Notes under the pieces: generated by a model
Database searches by the model: none
What the model was told of the DNA's origin: nothing
Seen by the model: only the letters and a program-made list of their open reading frames with translations
Source of the DNA: Acanthornis magna
Lineage: Eukaryota > Chordata > Aves > Passeriformes > Acanthizidae
Assembly (NCBI GenBank): GCA_036785705.1
Contig: JAWUZG010000036.1
Coordinates: 10,349,501-10,413,500, forward strand
Direction of reading: 5' to 3'
Length of the DNA: 64,000 nt
Shown: positions 53,710-64,000 of the stretch, piece by piece
Layout of the letters: every line of letters begins with the position of its first letter
Numbering within the stretch: position 1 is the stretch's first letter
Position numbers and translations under genes: made by a program

Positions 53710-54360
53710 AGGCTGTCTTCTCTTGCCTGGATCTGGAGAGACCTAGAGCCTTCTAAATTTCTATGGTACCACTTCCCCCATATTCCAAGCCGAAAGCCCA
53801 TAAATACAATGCATACAACGTTTGTTAGTTCCTGAATGTGTTTGTGACAACGTTGGCATTACTTCACTTTTTCTGTCATGGTCTCTTCCAAAGATGTGCC
53901 AGTACATTCATGTCGCCCAGTCGCAGCCACCACAAATGCTTGGTTCTCATTCACAAATATTGCATCTGGTTCGTATAACTCGTTGTTGTCTCTTATATGT
54001 GGTTCTTGGAACATTGTCCAATCTTTCTTTTTAGCTTCCTTTGATAACGTTTCACAGATGTAATCATGCCTTTTAATTCCTGCATCCTGTGTGATTGGGC
54101 AGTTCCCAACGGTACAGAAGCACGTTTCATTCTCAGCCTGGCAGTGCCTGAAGGATCTCATGTACCTTTCTGGTTTGCCCTTTGCCAGAAACTCTCTTGT
54201 GGGGTAAATGTTGATGGTGGAATCTTCTCAGACAGACATGAAGTACAATTTCTTCCTGTTTCAGTTCACAACACAGTTCTTACTCTCTCCAAAGCGAGAG
54301 AAACACTTCAGGGAGACCAGCTTGTGTCACACCACTGCAGGGCTCACTTTTCTAACTGGC
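53710..54360 (-). mobile_element. R2-clade-like LINE, zinc-finger and endonuclease fragment (broken)
   Basis: On the minus strand a 100-codon open frame at 54161-53859, plus about 22 in-frame codons upstream, reads like the carboxy end of an R2-clade non-LTR retrotransposon. In order it shows YPTREFLAKGK, a degenerate knuckle around RHC...NC, the IKRHDYIC motif, AKKKDW, EPHI and EPDAIF, then VVAATGRHE. The last corresponds to the VVDVT stretch of the PD-(D/E)XK endonuclease. After a nonsense codon at 53856-53858 the same frame continues with IQELTN and an FMGFRLGIWGKWY-like block to about 53715. Defects visible are: the first zinc-finger cysteine replaced by Phe, the knuckle histidine lost, the catalytic VVD aspartate replaced by Ala, a stop at 54228-54230, and an apparent frameshift upstream. 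In the family this enzyme cuts a specific target, 28S rDNA for R2. No rDNA is visible here. It is a dead fragment, and the clade is inferred from motifs. Confidence 0.7.
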
Positions 54361-57300
54361 ACAGTGCATCCAGCAACCTGCATCCATCCACGTACACCAG
54401 TATTCATGCCATTCAAGTAATTAAAATCCTGGGAACTGGGATTCAAATCTTTAGCTCCTTTCCGACCATTAATCTAGGAGCCTAGGAAACACGTTTGATA
54501 AAGATGCTCTGAATCTGCAAAATACTGTCCCTGGAGTTTTGTGATTACTATCCCCAAATCAGCCTATAAAATGGGCTACAAATGTCAGATGGACAAACTG
54601 GTGAGATACCAACTTTAGACCATTCCCAAAAAAACATCATCTGAAGAATATTTCAAAATCTCAGCAGAGACCTCCCAAAAATATTTTTGGGGAGACAAAT
54701 TTTAATTTTCAAGCAGCTCTAAAGCAGTGATAATGTCTTAGCTAAGAACTGAGGAAAGAGATTACTAGACGAAATAAGTTTTTGCATCTGTGAGATATGT
54801 GTTCCACTCTGGGTGAGTAAAATACTTTTAGAAAAGGCCATAAGAAAAGGCTTTTCAGGAAAGACTCTAAAAAGCAGTTGAAATAGGACTGAAAACAAAC
54901 ATGGTCAATGATATGAACATTCATATTTTAATAAGAGCACTCAAGGAGCACTCTTGAAAGCAAACATATCCAGTTCTTCTAGCAGTCAAAACTCAACTCT
55001 GTTCTGGTGACACAAGACCTTCCATTAGAGCCTGGAAAACTTCTAAAGAGGTTCAAGATGTCAGGCAGATAAATGCATGTTAGGTTCACAGGTATTTGAT
55101 AATGGTGCCAGACTGAGTTAATTGAAAAGCTGCAACCTATGAATACTGGACAAGGTCAAAAAGGCTAGTTTGGCTGCAGAGTTTGGGGGAAATATTGTCC
55201 TGAATTGCTCCACAGGGAGTTATTTGGATTGCTGAGCTAACTTTAAAGCCTTTGCAAAACATGCTGACCTGAATCAAGGTCTTGGCTCTGAGCCCAGCCC
55301 TATTGTAGAAATAAGATTTCCATAGACAGTAAACACAAATTAATCCAGGCGTTACACTCACATCCACTGCCCCATCAATAAGCACGCTATTAATAAAATT
55401 AACTCTGCCTCTGGCGTATATGTTGGTTGTTTTAATAACCCCACTGTGGTCACTGGATACTTGGACATTGATATACTGTAATAAAGCAACTTTGATGAAG
55501 GCAACACAATATCTTCAGAGAGAAACATAATGGTTACATAGACTGCAGAAACACATGAAATTATTCATGCTTACTACATTGGTGAATATCTTGAAGATGA
55601 AGAAAAATTTTTTCCTTAGATGCTATGAAATAAGACCTTTATGAATTTATATTTTTCATTTTACTTTTACTTTTTTTACTTCTAACTGTGTACAAAACCC
55701 ACCCCCAGGTCACCCTGAAAATGCCTCTGTTAATGTGGTATCATCTGAATAAATGTTACTCAGCAGCAGAATCCACAGTAAAGCACAGCACATCCATCTT
55801 TGGGATTCCTGGTTTATACAGCGTTAACCATGAATTCTGAAAATTTATTTGTAAAAATAACTTGCCTCTTGAATTTTGAGTTCATTCTGGTCTCTAAGAC
55901 CAGAATACCCTATGAGTTGGAGGGAACATCTGCATCTGTATTTTTTCAGATTCTACTTTCACAACATAGAGAAACTCTTTAGATATGGCAATATTTAGGC
56001 ATATTTAGGCATGCCAAGTGGCATAGCAATGACACACATAGAGTATCACTTCTGTTGATTTCTAACTCATTAGCTGAGCAGCTAAAAAGGAGAATAATAC
56101 AGCATAAAAAATTTTATTGTGTTTCACAAAGAATTAATTTTCAAACTAACAAAAAACTAATGATCATAAACTCCTCATGTCAGAGTAGAACTTCCTCTTT
56201 CATTATGACTATACAATTTAAACTGTTTCTAAGAACTGCTTAAGTTATATTTGTTACACTGAACAATCATTTTGCAGAAATAGAATACAACTTTTGGAGG
56301 GTTTAAAGCAAATCTTGCCACCATTTGAATAAAATACTATAAGAAATCTCTCTTTAAAATTTTAAAATAAACCCAAAGCTATGCTTGCCCTATAACCTAG
56401 ATCCACTGATACTGTAAAGCAATTCTTAATTTAACCTGTATATTTAAATTCAAAATTTTGTTTTAAAAGATTTCTTTTACCTCTTCTCTGAAATTAGTGT
56501 TAACTACTCTGTTTGGATGCTGGCCTGTCCATAAGGTTCTCAAGACATTTAGCATTTTGCTTTTTGCATGGCTAAAACTGTGCTTCCAAAGCAGTTTGGT
56601 GTCTGGATCAAACCTCTAGATCAGACACTTCAGTTTTACTAAAGAGCCTGATCCTGTAGATGCACCAAGAATATGCTCAGCACAGATTGATTCACAGTGA
56701 TTTACAGTGCAGGGGAAATATCCTTTTGAGTCCTTTGACAAGAAGGCTAAATTGTCATTCTGGTGATGTGTCCTGGTCTCTGGTTCCTTCTTCTAGGACA
56801 ACATGCATTCTATTTGATGCTTAGGACATTCCCATGTAAGTGAGATAACCTAAAATAACTGAGTGTATCCATGTAAACAGAACAATTCAGTCATATTAAA
56901 GACTCTCCTCCTGGCTACCTGAAGGCTTATTGTGTAGAATGATGGAGTAGGCAGCATTGTCCTGGTATGGATTTTCTTGGCAGCCTTGCCTTTTGTCACC
57001 CCTTTTCACAAGTTCCTGGCAGCACCACTTTCATACACAGTCATACTCATGCCTATCATATCTAAAAGGGCTGATATGCAGAAGCACAATGTCATGGAAT
57101 ATCTGCATGGTCCTCATCTGAAACGGCATATACATATCATTTCAGTCATGCGACAGACAGGTTAATATATTGGTCACTTGAGTAGAGCACATCTCATGAC
57201 ATAAAGAGCTACACAACTCAGACTGTGTGGGGGAAAAAAGGCTCATTTTAGCAGTTTCCAGAGTTACAGTTCGGCAGATTATTTCTGGCCTGAAGAAACC

Positions 57301-57859
57301 TTACTTCTCCAGTACACAATATTAGTTTCAACAGAATGCTACAGCTAGTCAGGCAAAAGTCTGATGGTTTTGACATGGAAAAATCTGGAAAATTGGAGAT
57401 GCTTTTTAAAAAGTCTTTCATTTGAAAAAGAACAGCAATTTATAATTCTGACTTTGAAGCTGAGGGCTTTATTAATCTTCTAAGAAAATTATGCTTATTA
57501 CCTTCTCTGTCAGCTGCCCACTGTTTCAATATGACCCACATTCAGAAAGACCCAGACTTCCAGACCACAAAAACAATTTATTTGTACAGACAGGTAGATG
57601 GAGTAGTGGGATCTGAAATATAGGTCTCTGTACATAAAAATTATTGTGGCACCGCTGAAACAAAGTTACTGCAATCTACAGGAGCTCGAATCCCAGCAGG
57701 AGCCTGGTTGGCCACCTCACTAAAAATGTAGCAATGTGTTCCTCATTGTAGAAAGATTGTTGCAAACTTCTAATTTGTGTAGAAATTACATAGTTAAAAC
57801 ATAAAGAGGTAATCACTGCAGAACCTGAAGTTTCTGCGCTCCAGGGATATTTCTCTTTC

Positions 57860-58042
57860 TTTTGTGTGTGCTGTTTTTCTGGGGGGAATTGTTTGTTTAG
57901 CTTTAGGGTCGGTTTTGTGTGTTTGTTTGTGCTGTGTTTTCTGATGAGTTTTTTGTGGGTTTGTTTTGTTTGTTGGGTTTTTTGGGGGGTTTGGTTGGTT
58001 GGTTGATTTTTTTTGGTCTGCTTTTTGGGTTTTTTTTTACTG
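57860..58042. repeat. G/T-rich low-complexity tract
   Basis: Irregular TTTG, GGTT and T-run blocks extend over about 180 bases. Read on the minus strand they give a Lys/Gln/Thr/Asn-rich peptide, which explains the unusually long open frame there. It is a simple-sequence region, not a coding one. Confidence 0.85.
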
Positions 58043-58559
58043 TAGGGCATAAAACATAGGCTGTGATCATGACCAGGTTTGTGTTCCTGCAAAAAAAGCA
58101 AGATCCTTTTTTCCTGATTAAAAAGATTAAGGGAAATCTTGGGCAGTCTTCTATATTTTAATATTGCTTTTGCTTTAAGAGCAAAATAATAGACATGGAA
58201 GAAGAACATGTGCATCAAGGAAAAAGGAGAGAGTCAATGTTTTTATCTATTAGGAAAGGAAAAAAAAAAACAGAATAAAATAAGTTTTCACAGGGTTATT
58301 ACAATCAAAGCTACCTTTTTCTGTAACCAAACAGTAATAAGTAATTACATTATGCAAACCAGCTGTGTAGGTAGTGAAGGCAGTGCAATGCAATACAAAG
58401 TAAGATTCTGCAGACTGTGTAATTATTTTGAGAAATTAGTGTCATCAATTAGCCTCCCTTCACAGCATGTTACCAGTAAGTTATTCTTTTGAACAGTTTC
58501 ATAATTGAAATCTATCTGAAGAATAAATAATATTGGTTACACAACAGTCTATGAGCAGC

Positions 58560-58605
58560 ATGTATAAAAATTTTTAAAAAACCAAAAAAAACCCAAAAAA
58601 AACCC
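58560..58605. repeat. A-rich tract with C interruptions
   Basis: Runs of six to eight A separated by CC or CCC give a short low-complexity block. Confidence 0.8.
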
Positions 58606-59389
58606 TTGATGGTTAAGAAACAGTAATAATAATAAAAAGAAATGTGTGTGGACTGCAAAAAGGCCAAGGTGTAATGAAACTAAATTAACCCTCTACACGT
58701 ACATTCTGGCCTCATTGCAAATATTCTTTGTGTAATGCAGTGGGGCTAATGCACTGATGGACCAACACTATCTGGGATATTATAGGTACCTTTTGTCCAA
58801 AACCTTAAAAACACATTGCAATTTCTAGTTCAGGTGCTTAATTTTGTACAATACAATATTAATTTCTTTTTTTCATCTCTCCACACTTGGAGTTACCAGA
58901 TACATTCCCCTCAGACTCAATTGCATAGCTAAAGTGACTTCAGTGCTGCAGAAACAGTGCACCTGTGCAAAAAAAAAAGTTGATATATTCAGGCCAGAGA
59001 AATCAGTACCCTATTCATGTTGAATGTCTTGTATAGTGTATACTTTGAAGAAATTTATATTTGTGTTAAAGTTTGGTAATATTCTACAGTGCTCAGAGAT
59101 CATTTAAAAATAGGTACACAGATAATAAATAAGCAAGTAGAAAATCTCCCTCTTTCAGGAAAAAACTGTTAATCAGGACTAAATTTGCAAGAAACTGACT
59201 CAAAGAAAACAGAAATAGCATAAGGAATTATGAAAAGCATAGGCATATACTCAACAAGAATCTTAAATTCTGTTCTAATATAAAAATCCTTCTACATGGG
59301 CATAAAGCAACAATCAAAGATTAAAGAGATTGGTGGAAGATGTATAGCAGTAAATGATGCTGTACAAACTCATCTCTTTCTGGTGTTCC

Positions 59390-59520
59390 TGTATCTTTGT
59401 GGTACGCCTAATTTTGGTCTCTATAAATTTGGAACGAATATTTAAAAACTTGCACCTAGAGAAAAGGCATAAAGAAAAGCAGCATAACTGGGGATGTGAG
59501 ACACTTGAAATCTGTTAAGC
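59390..59520 (+). mobile_element. very old CR1/L3-like LINE trace
   Basis: A run containing ATTTTGGTCTCTATAAATTT, then AATATTTAAAAACTTG, then GAGAAAAGGCATAAAGAAAAGCA resembles the part of CR1/L3 reverse transcriptase encoding a FWSP...KDIEKLE...QRRAT-like stretch. Similarity is weak, interrupted by indels, and fades on both sides. It may be chance in A-rich sequence. Confidence 0.3.
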
Positions 59521-62500
59521 AGGAAAATTAGAAATGTTATGTCAGTAAGAACACAGGCTGTATATTAATTTGGTTCACAATTACATTATGATATTTGATA
59601 CACAATACAAAAAAGAACAAGAAGAAATAAAAGATATTGTAGAGAATAGATTTAACACACAACACAATGGGCATTTTCCATAACATTTCCTGCCAGCATT
59701 AATTAAACTAACACAATCTGCAAAACAAAAATTTTATGAAGATCTTATTGTATAGCAAAAAGGATTTTTGGCACATTTGTACTACTGGTTAATACAGATG
59801 GAGCAGAAACATGGGCATGCTCCAAGAATATCAAGTATCAGTTAAAAGCTGAGCTGTAAAACATGAAAAGATTTATGCATAGAGCATTGCTGGAACCATA
59901 CCAAATCCTGCAAGGTCTTAGTTCTGGTACTTGAAGAAGAAGCCCTTGAGTATTTCAGACATAATAAAAATAAGACTACAGACCCACAAGTTCTGCCAAG
60001 TGAATTCTAGTATGGTCCTAGAATCAGATAGGAAAAAATGGAGAATATGAAAATGAACAACAAAGTCATCAAGGTGAAAGACGTATTGGAGACTGTGAAT
60101 AAGCAAGTGTAAGAAAAAACATATGCGTAAATTACCACTAATCTACAGTGCAATGTAAACTATCCAAGGTTATAATAAGCACTGTCAATGATAAATATTC
60201 ACTTAGAAGCTATATGAACACATTCTGTAGTATTTTCCATGCTGTGCATAATGCAGTATAATAACAACAGTGAACACTACAGAAACATGTTACATCTCTC
60301 TTATAATATTGATGCTGTCATACTATTCCTTTAATGGAAGAAAGTTAGACATGCTTCTGGCTGTTTGAAGTCAGTCTTGCATTATGCATTGCTGTCTTCT
60401 ATTACAGGTTAGAGATCCTTTTTTACCTAACAATCAAAATAAATTAAAATTGCTCATATCCGCTTGAAAAGTGGAAGAAAAAAGTCTATGGAAAATAAGT
60501 TCTATGTAAATTATTGTCACTCTTCTTAGAAGACTGCCTGCCTTTGAAACTATTTGAAAAACTTTGGTTCTCGTTTCTTCAGCCTCACCTTTGGGACAGA
60601 ATGAATTTCTACTGGTTGGGGGTTTATTGCAGGAATAACACCCTCAATGAAGGGAGAATAATTGTGTCTTTCTGATATTTTTGTTTTTTATTGTCTTTTC
60701 AATGTCTAGTTTTTCAAAGTCTTTAAACTAATCTTTAATCACAAATACTTCCACAAGATTCCATGGAGCTAGTGGTGTACTTATTCTATAACTCATATTC
60801 TAAAACAAGTTGCTGAAACTGAACTGGGAGGCAGAGTTCAAAATGACAAATTTGTTTTAATTTATGGCACTAGAAAAAAATCCTTCCTCAGCATTCTGTG
60901 ATATCTTAGAAAGACATAAAATATGCAAGCCAACTATATTCTTTATACTAATTCGACCTTTTTCTTTTATCCATCATATGGGTAATGATTTCATATACTG
61001 TTATGATCCGCTGTAACTAATTATATTAGTTTTCGCATATTAAAATGACCTAGTATCTTAACTACTTCTGGGCCTGAGTGTGCTTCATCTGGAGATTTCT
61101 GCTTAAAACAGATTTGCTCCTTACTTCTAATGTATGAAACTTTAAACAACAAGAAGATAATTTAGCAACATGTTATGAGCATGGCTTGAATTAATACACA
61201 TAAAGCAACACAAACTGTGAAAAGGAAGGTTTGCATTTTTTTGTAGTTTGACATTCCAAAGTAGATAGTTGTCTGGACGTCTGTAATGTATTTTACTTTC
61301 TTGAATGTGTTCAAATAAATGAGAAATGCTTGCTCAGACCAGTAATTCATCTTTTCTAATGTTTTCCTTTAGACATTGCCTGGTGCAAGATGCGTAGGAC
61401 ACCACCACAAAAAGAAACTAATAAATCATAATAACAAGAAGAATTTGGTAAAAATTAGGAATAACTCTTCATCAGAAATGTTTCTTTATATTCTCAAGAA
61501 GTTTAATTCTCGAATATGATGCAGAATCCCCACATATATACCAAAAGCTACATAAATTTCAAACAGGTTTGAATTTATTTTAGTCCAAGAGAAAGTCCTT
61601 AGTTCCCCTGTTTCTTCCTCTGATGTAGTACATTATATTGCAAAAATAAATCCTTCACTATGATTTGAAAACAAGCACAACTCCTCCATGTGCCTTTAGT
61701 TGAAGTATAGCAACAAAGGAAATACAAAGATTTGGTTGTTTGATTTGTTTGTTTGGGTTTTTTTTAAAGAAAATACAGCAGTCCATCTGTATTAGGTAGG
61801 TGGGATATACTATTTTAAAGGGTATAAAAAAACTCCAGCTTTATAACCCAGCGGGTGATGGCTTTTGTGGATTACCACCCAGCACCCAAACTTGGAACTC
61901 TGTAATAAACTACGACACCAATTCTATGTGCAATTGGCTCTTGCACACAGGGTTACGAACCCTGTTTTGGAAAAACAGTAGTAGTAATGCAACCAACTGG
62001 CAAAAATAAAATGACAGCTTTTTCCATAATCTCAGTCTTCTTTTAGTTTGGATGCCATTTTCATTTCCTTTAATTTTTGCACAAAACCTTTGACTGGAAA
62101 AAATGTGTCTTGTCTTTTAAACTGGCATCAACTGAGCTAAGATCTTCATTCAGCAAAAGTTACACATGTGCTTAATTTCATCAGCTTTGAGTAGTTCCAC
62201 TGAGGATTTTTGCTCTTAAAACCAGCTTTAAAATTATGCAGTTTTCTAAAATTTCCACAGACCTACAAGTAAAGGTGCACCCGAAGTTTTCTCATGAAAT
62301 TAAGACAGAAGCTGGAAGACGCAATAATCTATCATGGTGCTTATTAAAAGCTGTAGTTTATTAGTCTCGAAGGAGCTTGCCAAAATTCCACTAACTTCCA
62401 CATACTCACCAAATCCTTTGCTCCAAGTCAAGGAAATAATAGAGGATTTTTCTAGAAGCACCAAAATCTCCAAATCCTTATGGAGTATTTTGATTTTTCT

Positions 62501-62859
62501 TTTTCTTGCTTGAGGGACCATGGATTCTCTTGTTTTATAAACAAAAAAATGATTTTTCACCAGGTCCAGTGTGAGAACTCATACACTTCTGAAGGGGTGT
62601 CACTCCACTTAAGCATCACGCTGGCAAACTCAAAAAGTCCTGCAAAACTGCTCTTTTCCTGAGTGAGCAACAAACCCTGAAAATCCCTGCTCACGGGCTT
62701 GAATCTGGCTGATTATTACCTTTGCTATTTATTCAGTTATTTATTAGTGAAGTCATTCTGGGGGCAGGGAAGGAGTGGGAAGGGATGCCATGCAAACATT
62801 CGATAGACAAGGGCAAAGGCAGCTGCCTGGTATTTCCTCTACCCAGCAAAGCACTGGAG
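59521..62859. other. AT-rich noncoding DNA upstream of the CpG island
   Basis: No exon or known repeat is recognised, only short background frames. The stretch directly flanks the CpG-island promoter on its upstream side, so it is where proximal enhancers would be expected, but no specific element can be named. Confidence 0.6.
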
Positions 62860-63294
62860 GACGAAAAGACTCGAGAAAATCGCCCACTGTCTGAAGAGTT
62901 ACGGCGTCTCCAGAGCCGCCGAGAATGAGGAGGGGGTGGCTGGCTTCCTCTTGCGGGCAAAAGACCGGGCGTCGAGTGCGTTTTTAAGGGGTGATGTCAG
63001 AGAAATTAAACTCGAGCAGTCAAACACACCCCCGTACCTCAGCGACGTGTTTCTCCTGTTGATAAGGCTGGAGAGGTGGCTGTGCAGCACACCCAGCTCA
63101 CTCCTGCCCTACTGGGACAGGGGCTGGCCGCCGGGAGACGCTTATTAATTATGAACGGGGAGATGTCCCTTTAAGGTCTGCTGTGCTCTCCGAGAGCTGC
63201 AGCCGGACGGTTCAGAGGGGGAGATTTGGCTTTATTTGTACATCCTAGCGCTGGCTAATTCAACGGGGAGGTTTCCAAAGCTCTGAAATCTTTA

Positions 63295-63315
63295 GGGGGG
63301 CGGGTGGGGGGGGGG
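63295..63315 (+). promoter_or_regulatory. G-quadruplex-capable G run
   Basis: Six G, then C, three G, T and ten G in succession meet the pattern of four or more G-triplets with very short loops. It lies about 230 bases upstream of the putative start codon, within the CpG island. Quadruplex formation and any regulatory effect are inferred. Confidence 0.6.
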
Positions 63316-63542
63316 AACTGTGTGCGGTGGGAGGAAGCTAAATTGTCCTTAATGCGAAGAAGCAACGTAAAGACAGAATAACAAACAGGAAATGCCTGAC
63401 TCGGCTGCGAGGCGGACGGGCGGTGCAGAGCGCTGAGCTCCACCGGCAGCGCAGATCCGCCGGGCGCGCCGGCGGCAGGACCGCTCCCGCCACCGCTGCC
63501 CTCCGAGCGGGCTCCCAGCCCCCGGCTCGCAGCAGCCCAGGC

Positions 63543-63570
63543 ATGGCTGCCTCCTGCTGGATGCTGACAG
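63543..63570 (+). CDS. putative first coding exon (partial gene), product unknown
   Basis: An ATG in a good context (CAGGCATGGCTG) opens nine codons, MAASCWMLT, plus one further base. It is followed directly by CAG|GTGAGG, a near-perfect vertebrate splice donor at 63571, giving a phase-1 intron. It lies in the densest part of the CpG island, as first exons commonly do. The residues are fairly hydrophobic and could start a signal peptide, but nine are too few to tell or to identify the gene. No acceptor or second exon lies within the remaining 430 bases. The upstream limit of the exon is not determinable. It could also be untranslated, with the true start in a later exon. Confidence 0.5.
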
Positions 63571-64000
63571 GTGAGGAAAGCCCTCTTTCTGCCTTGCTTT
63601 GAAGACTCGCGTCGCTAAAGCAGCCCCGCTCCCGGCGGGAAGAGGGTGCAGCTTGTTGGGTCTGGCACCCGAGGGACGGCATCCTCCCGCCCGATCCCTG
63701 CCACCGGAGTGCCCTTCCCGGAGCTGCCCTCCGGCCGCAGGGACCTCCTCGGCCGTGAGGGACCTCCTCGGTTTGCGCCTCTCTGGGAACTTGAATCCCT
63801 AAACCAGTTTTAGAATCTGGGGGGCAAGGAGTGGTTGCTAGATGAGGATGAATGGCTCAGAAGGCATACTGTAATTGAATCTGGCTTGGAAGGAAGCTGT
63901 TTGTTTGGTTTTGTTGGTTTGGGTTTTGGTTGTTTTTTGCTGGTTGTTTTTATGTTGTTGTTTTTTGTTTTTTATAATTAGGGTAGCTTTTTTGCTTTCC
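63571..64000 (+). other. probable start of intron 1
   Basis: This is the sequence downstream of the donor. The first 200 bases are still GC-rich and include a 14-base direct repeat AGGGACCTCCTCGG at 63739-63752 and 63758-63771. A G/T-rich simple tract follows from about 63899. No further exon is recognised before the window ends. Confidence 0.45.
63899..63976. repeat. G/T-rich simple tract
   Basis: TTTGG, TTGTT and T-run motifs repeat irregularly. The tract resembles the low-complexity one at 57.9 kb and has no coding potential. Confidence 0.8.

Larger units (their letters stand above)
54361..59389. other. AT-rich noncoding DNA, no gene recognised
   Basis: No supported exon. A minus-strand frame open from about 55510 to 55137 lacks an ATG start and known domains. 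The 180-codon minus-strand frame at 57676-58218 owes its length to a low-complexity tract annotated separately. A small ATATTTAGGC direct repeat lies at 55989-56008. Confidence 0.65.
62860..63775 (+). promoter_or_regulatory. CpG island, probable promoter and first exon region
   Basis: The sequence changes abruptly from AT-rich to GC- and CpG-rich. CG dinucleotides become frequent from about 62862 and are densest at 63400-63540, in contrast to their rarity in the preceding 62 kb. A TGATGTCA element resembling a CRE/AP-1 site lies at 62992-62999. No convincing TATA box is seen, as is usual for CpG-island promoters. The transcription start cannot be placed from sequence alone. The plus-strand direction is inferred from the ATG and splice donor at 63543-63576. 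Transcription in the opposite direction too is possible. Confidence 0.75.

Noticed and set aside
54066..54485. 139-codon plus-strand open frame
   Set aside because: It overlaps the R2-like fragment, whose recognisable motifs are on the opposite strand. The plus-strand peptide has no domain.
55137..55510. Minus-strand frame of about 124 codons preceded by an acceptor-like TTACAG at about 55484
   Set aside because: It looked protein-like in places (a GVIKTTN stretch resembling cadherin repeats), but it has no ATG, no continuing domain and a weak pyrimidine tract. A protein search of this frame would settle it.
57676..58218. 180-codon minus-strand open frame, the longest in the window
   Set aside because: Its length comes from a G/T-rich low-complexity tract with few stop codons on the minus strand. 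The peptide is a Lys/Gln/Thr/Asn-rich smear with no domain.
1..64000. CRISPR arrays, bacterial operons, tRNA or rRNA genes
   Set aside because: No regularly spaced repeats, no gene clusters and no recognised tRNA or rRNA sequence. Composition and repeats indicate a vertebrate nuclear genome.

Overview
The window looks like a long, AT-rich, gene-poor stretch of a vertebrate nuclear genome, most probably a bird. The evidence is several CR1-type LINE fragments (including the characteristic CR1 3' end), several avian-style solo LTRs with minus-strand TATA and poly(A) signals, vertebrate-style microsatellites, and one CpG island with a splice donor at the right edge. There is no bacterial gene organisation. 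The many short open frames are AT-rich background: none shows a recognisable cellular protein domain or exon structure.

Layout. Positions 1 to about 62,800 are intergenic or intronic DNA without a recognisable cellular coding exon. Transposable-element relics in this part are: a CR1 3' fragment near 15.1 kb (+); an ancient CR1/L3-like 3' fragment near 21.7 kb (-); a CR1 ORF2 C-terminal fragment at 24.3-24.9 kb (+); a possible LTR at 25.1-25.8 kb (-); a nested pair of LTRs at 27.96-29.73 kb, with one solo LTR inserted inside an older one and flanked by a clean 5-bp duplication; a GC-rich LTR-like element at 36.87-37.35 kb (-); a possible LTR at 42.7-43.3 kb (+); a CR1 3' end at 45.8-45.9 kb (-); an R2-clade-like LINE endonuclease fragment at 53.7-54.4 kb (-); and a faint CR1/L3-like stretch near 59.4 kb. 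An 18-bp-stem hairpin lies at 22.17-22.21 kb. No relation to any transposon was seen for it.

At about 62.86 kb composition changes abruptly to a CpG island. It contains a G-quadruplex-capable run and a plausible first coding exon (ATG at 63543, consensus splice donor at 63571). This is best read as the 5' end of a plus-strand gene whose body lies beyond the right edge. I do not recognise the gene from the nine residues visible.

No multi-gene system, CRISPR array, rRNA or tRNA was found. The two most informative items are the R2-like fragment outside any visible 28S rDNA context and the nested LTR insertion. Family assignments rest on remembered consensus patterns and on motifs read by eye. 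No database search was run.
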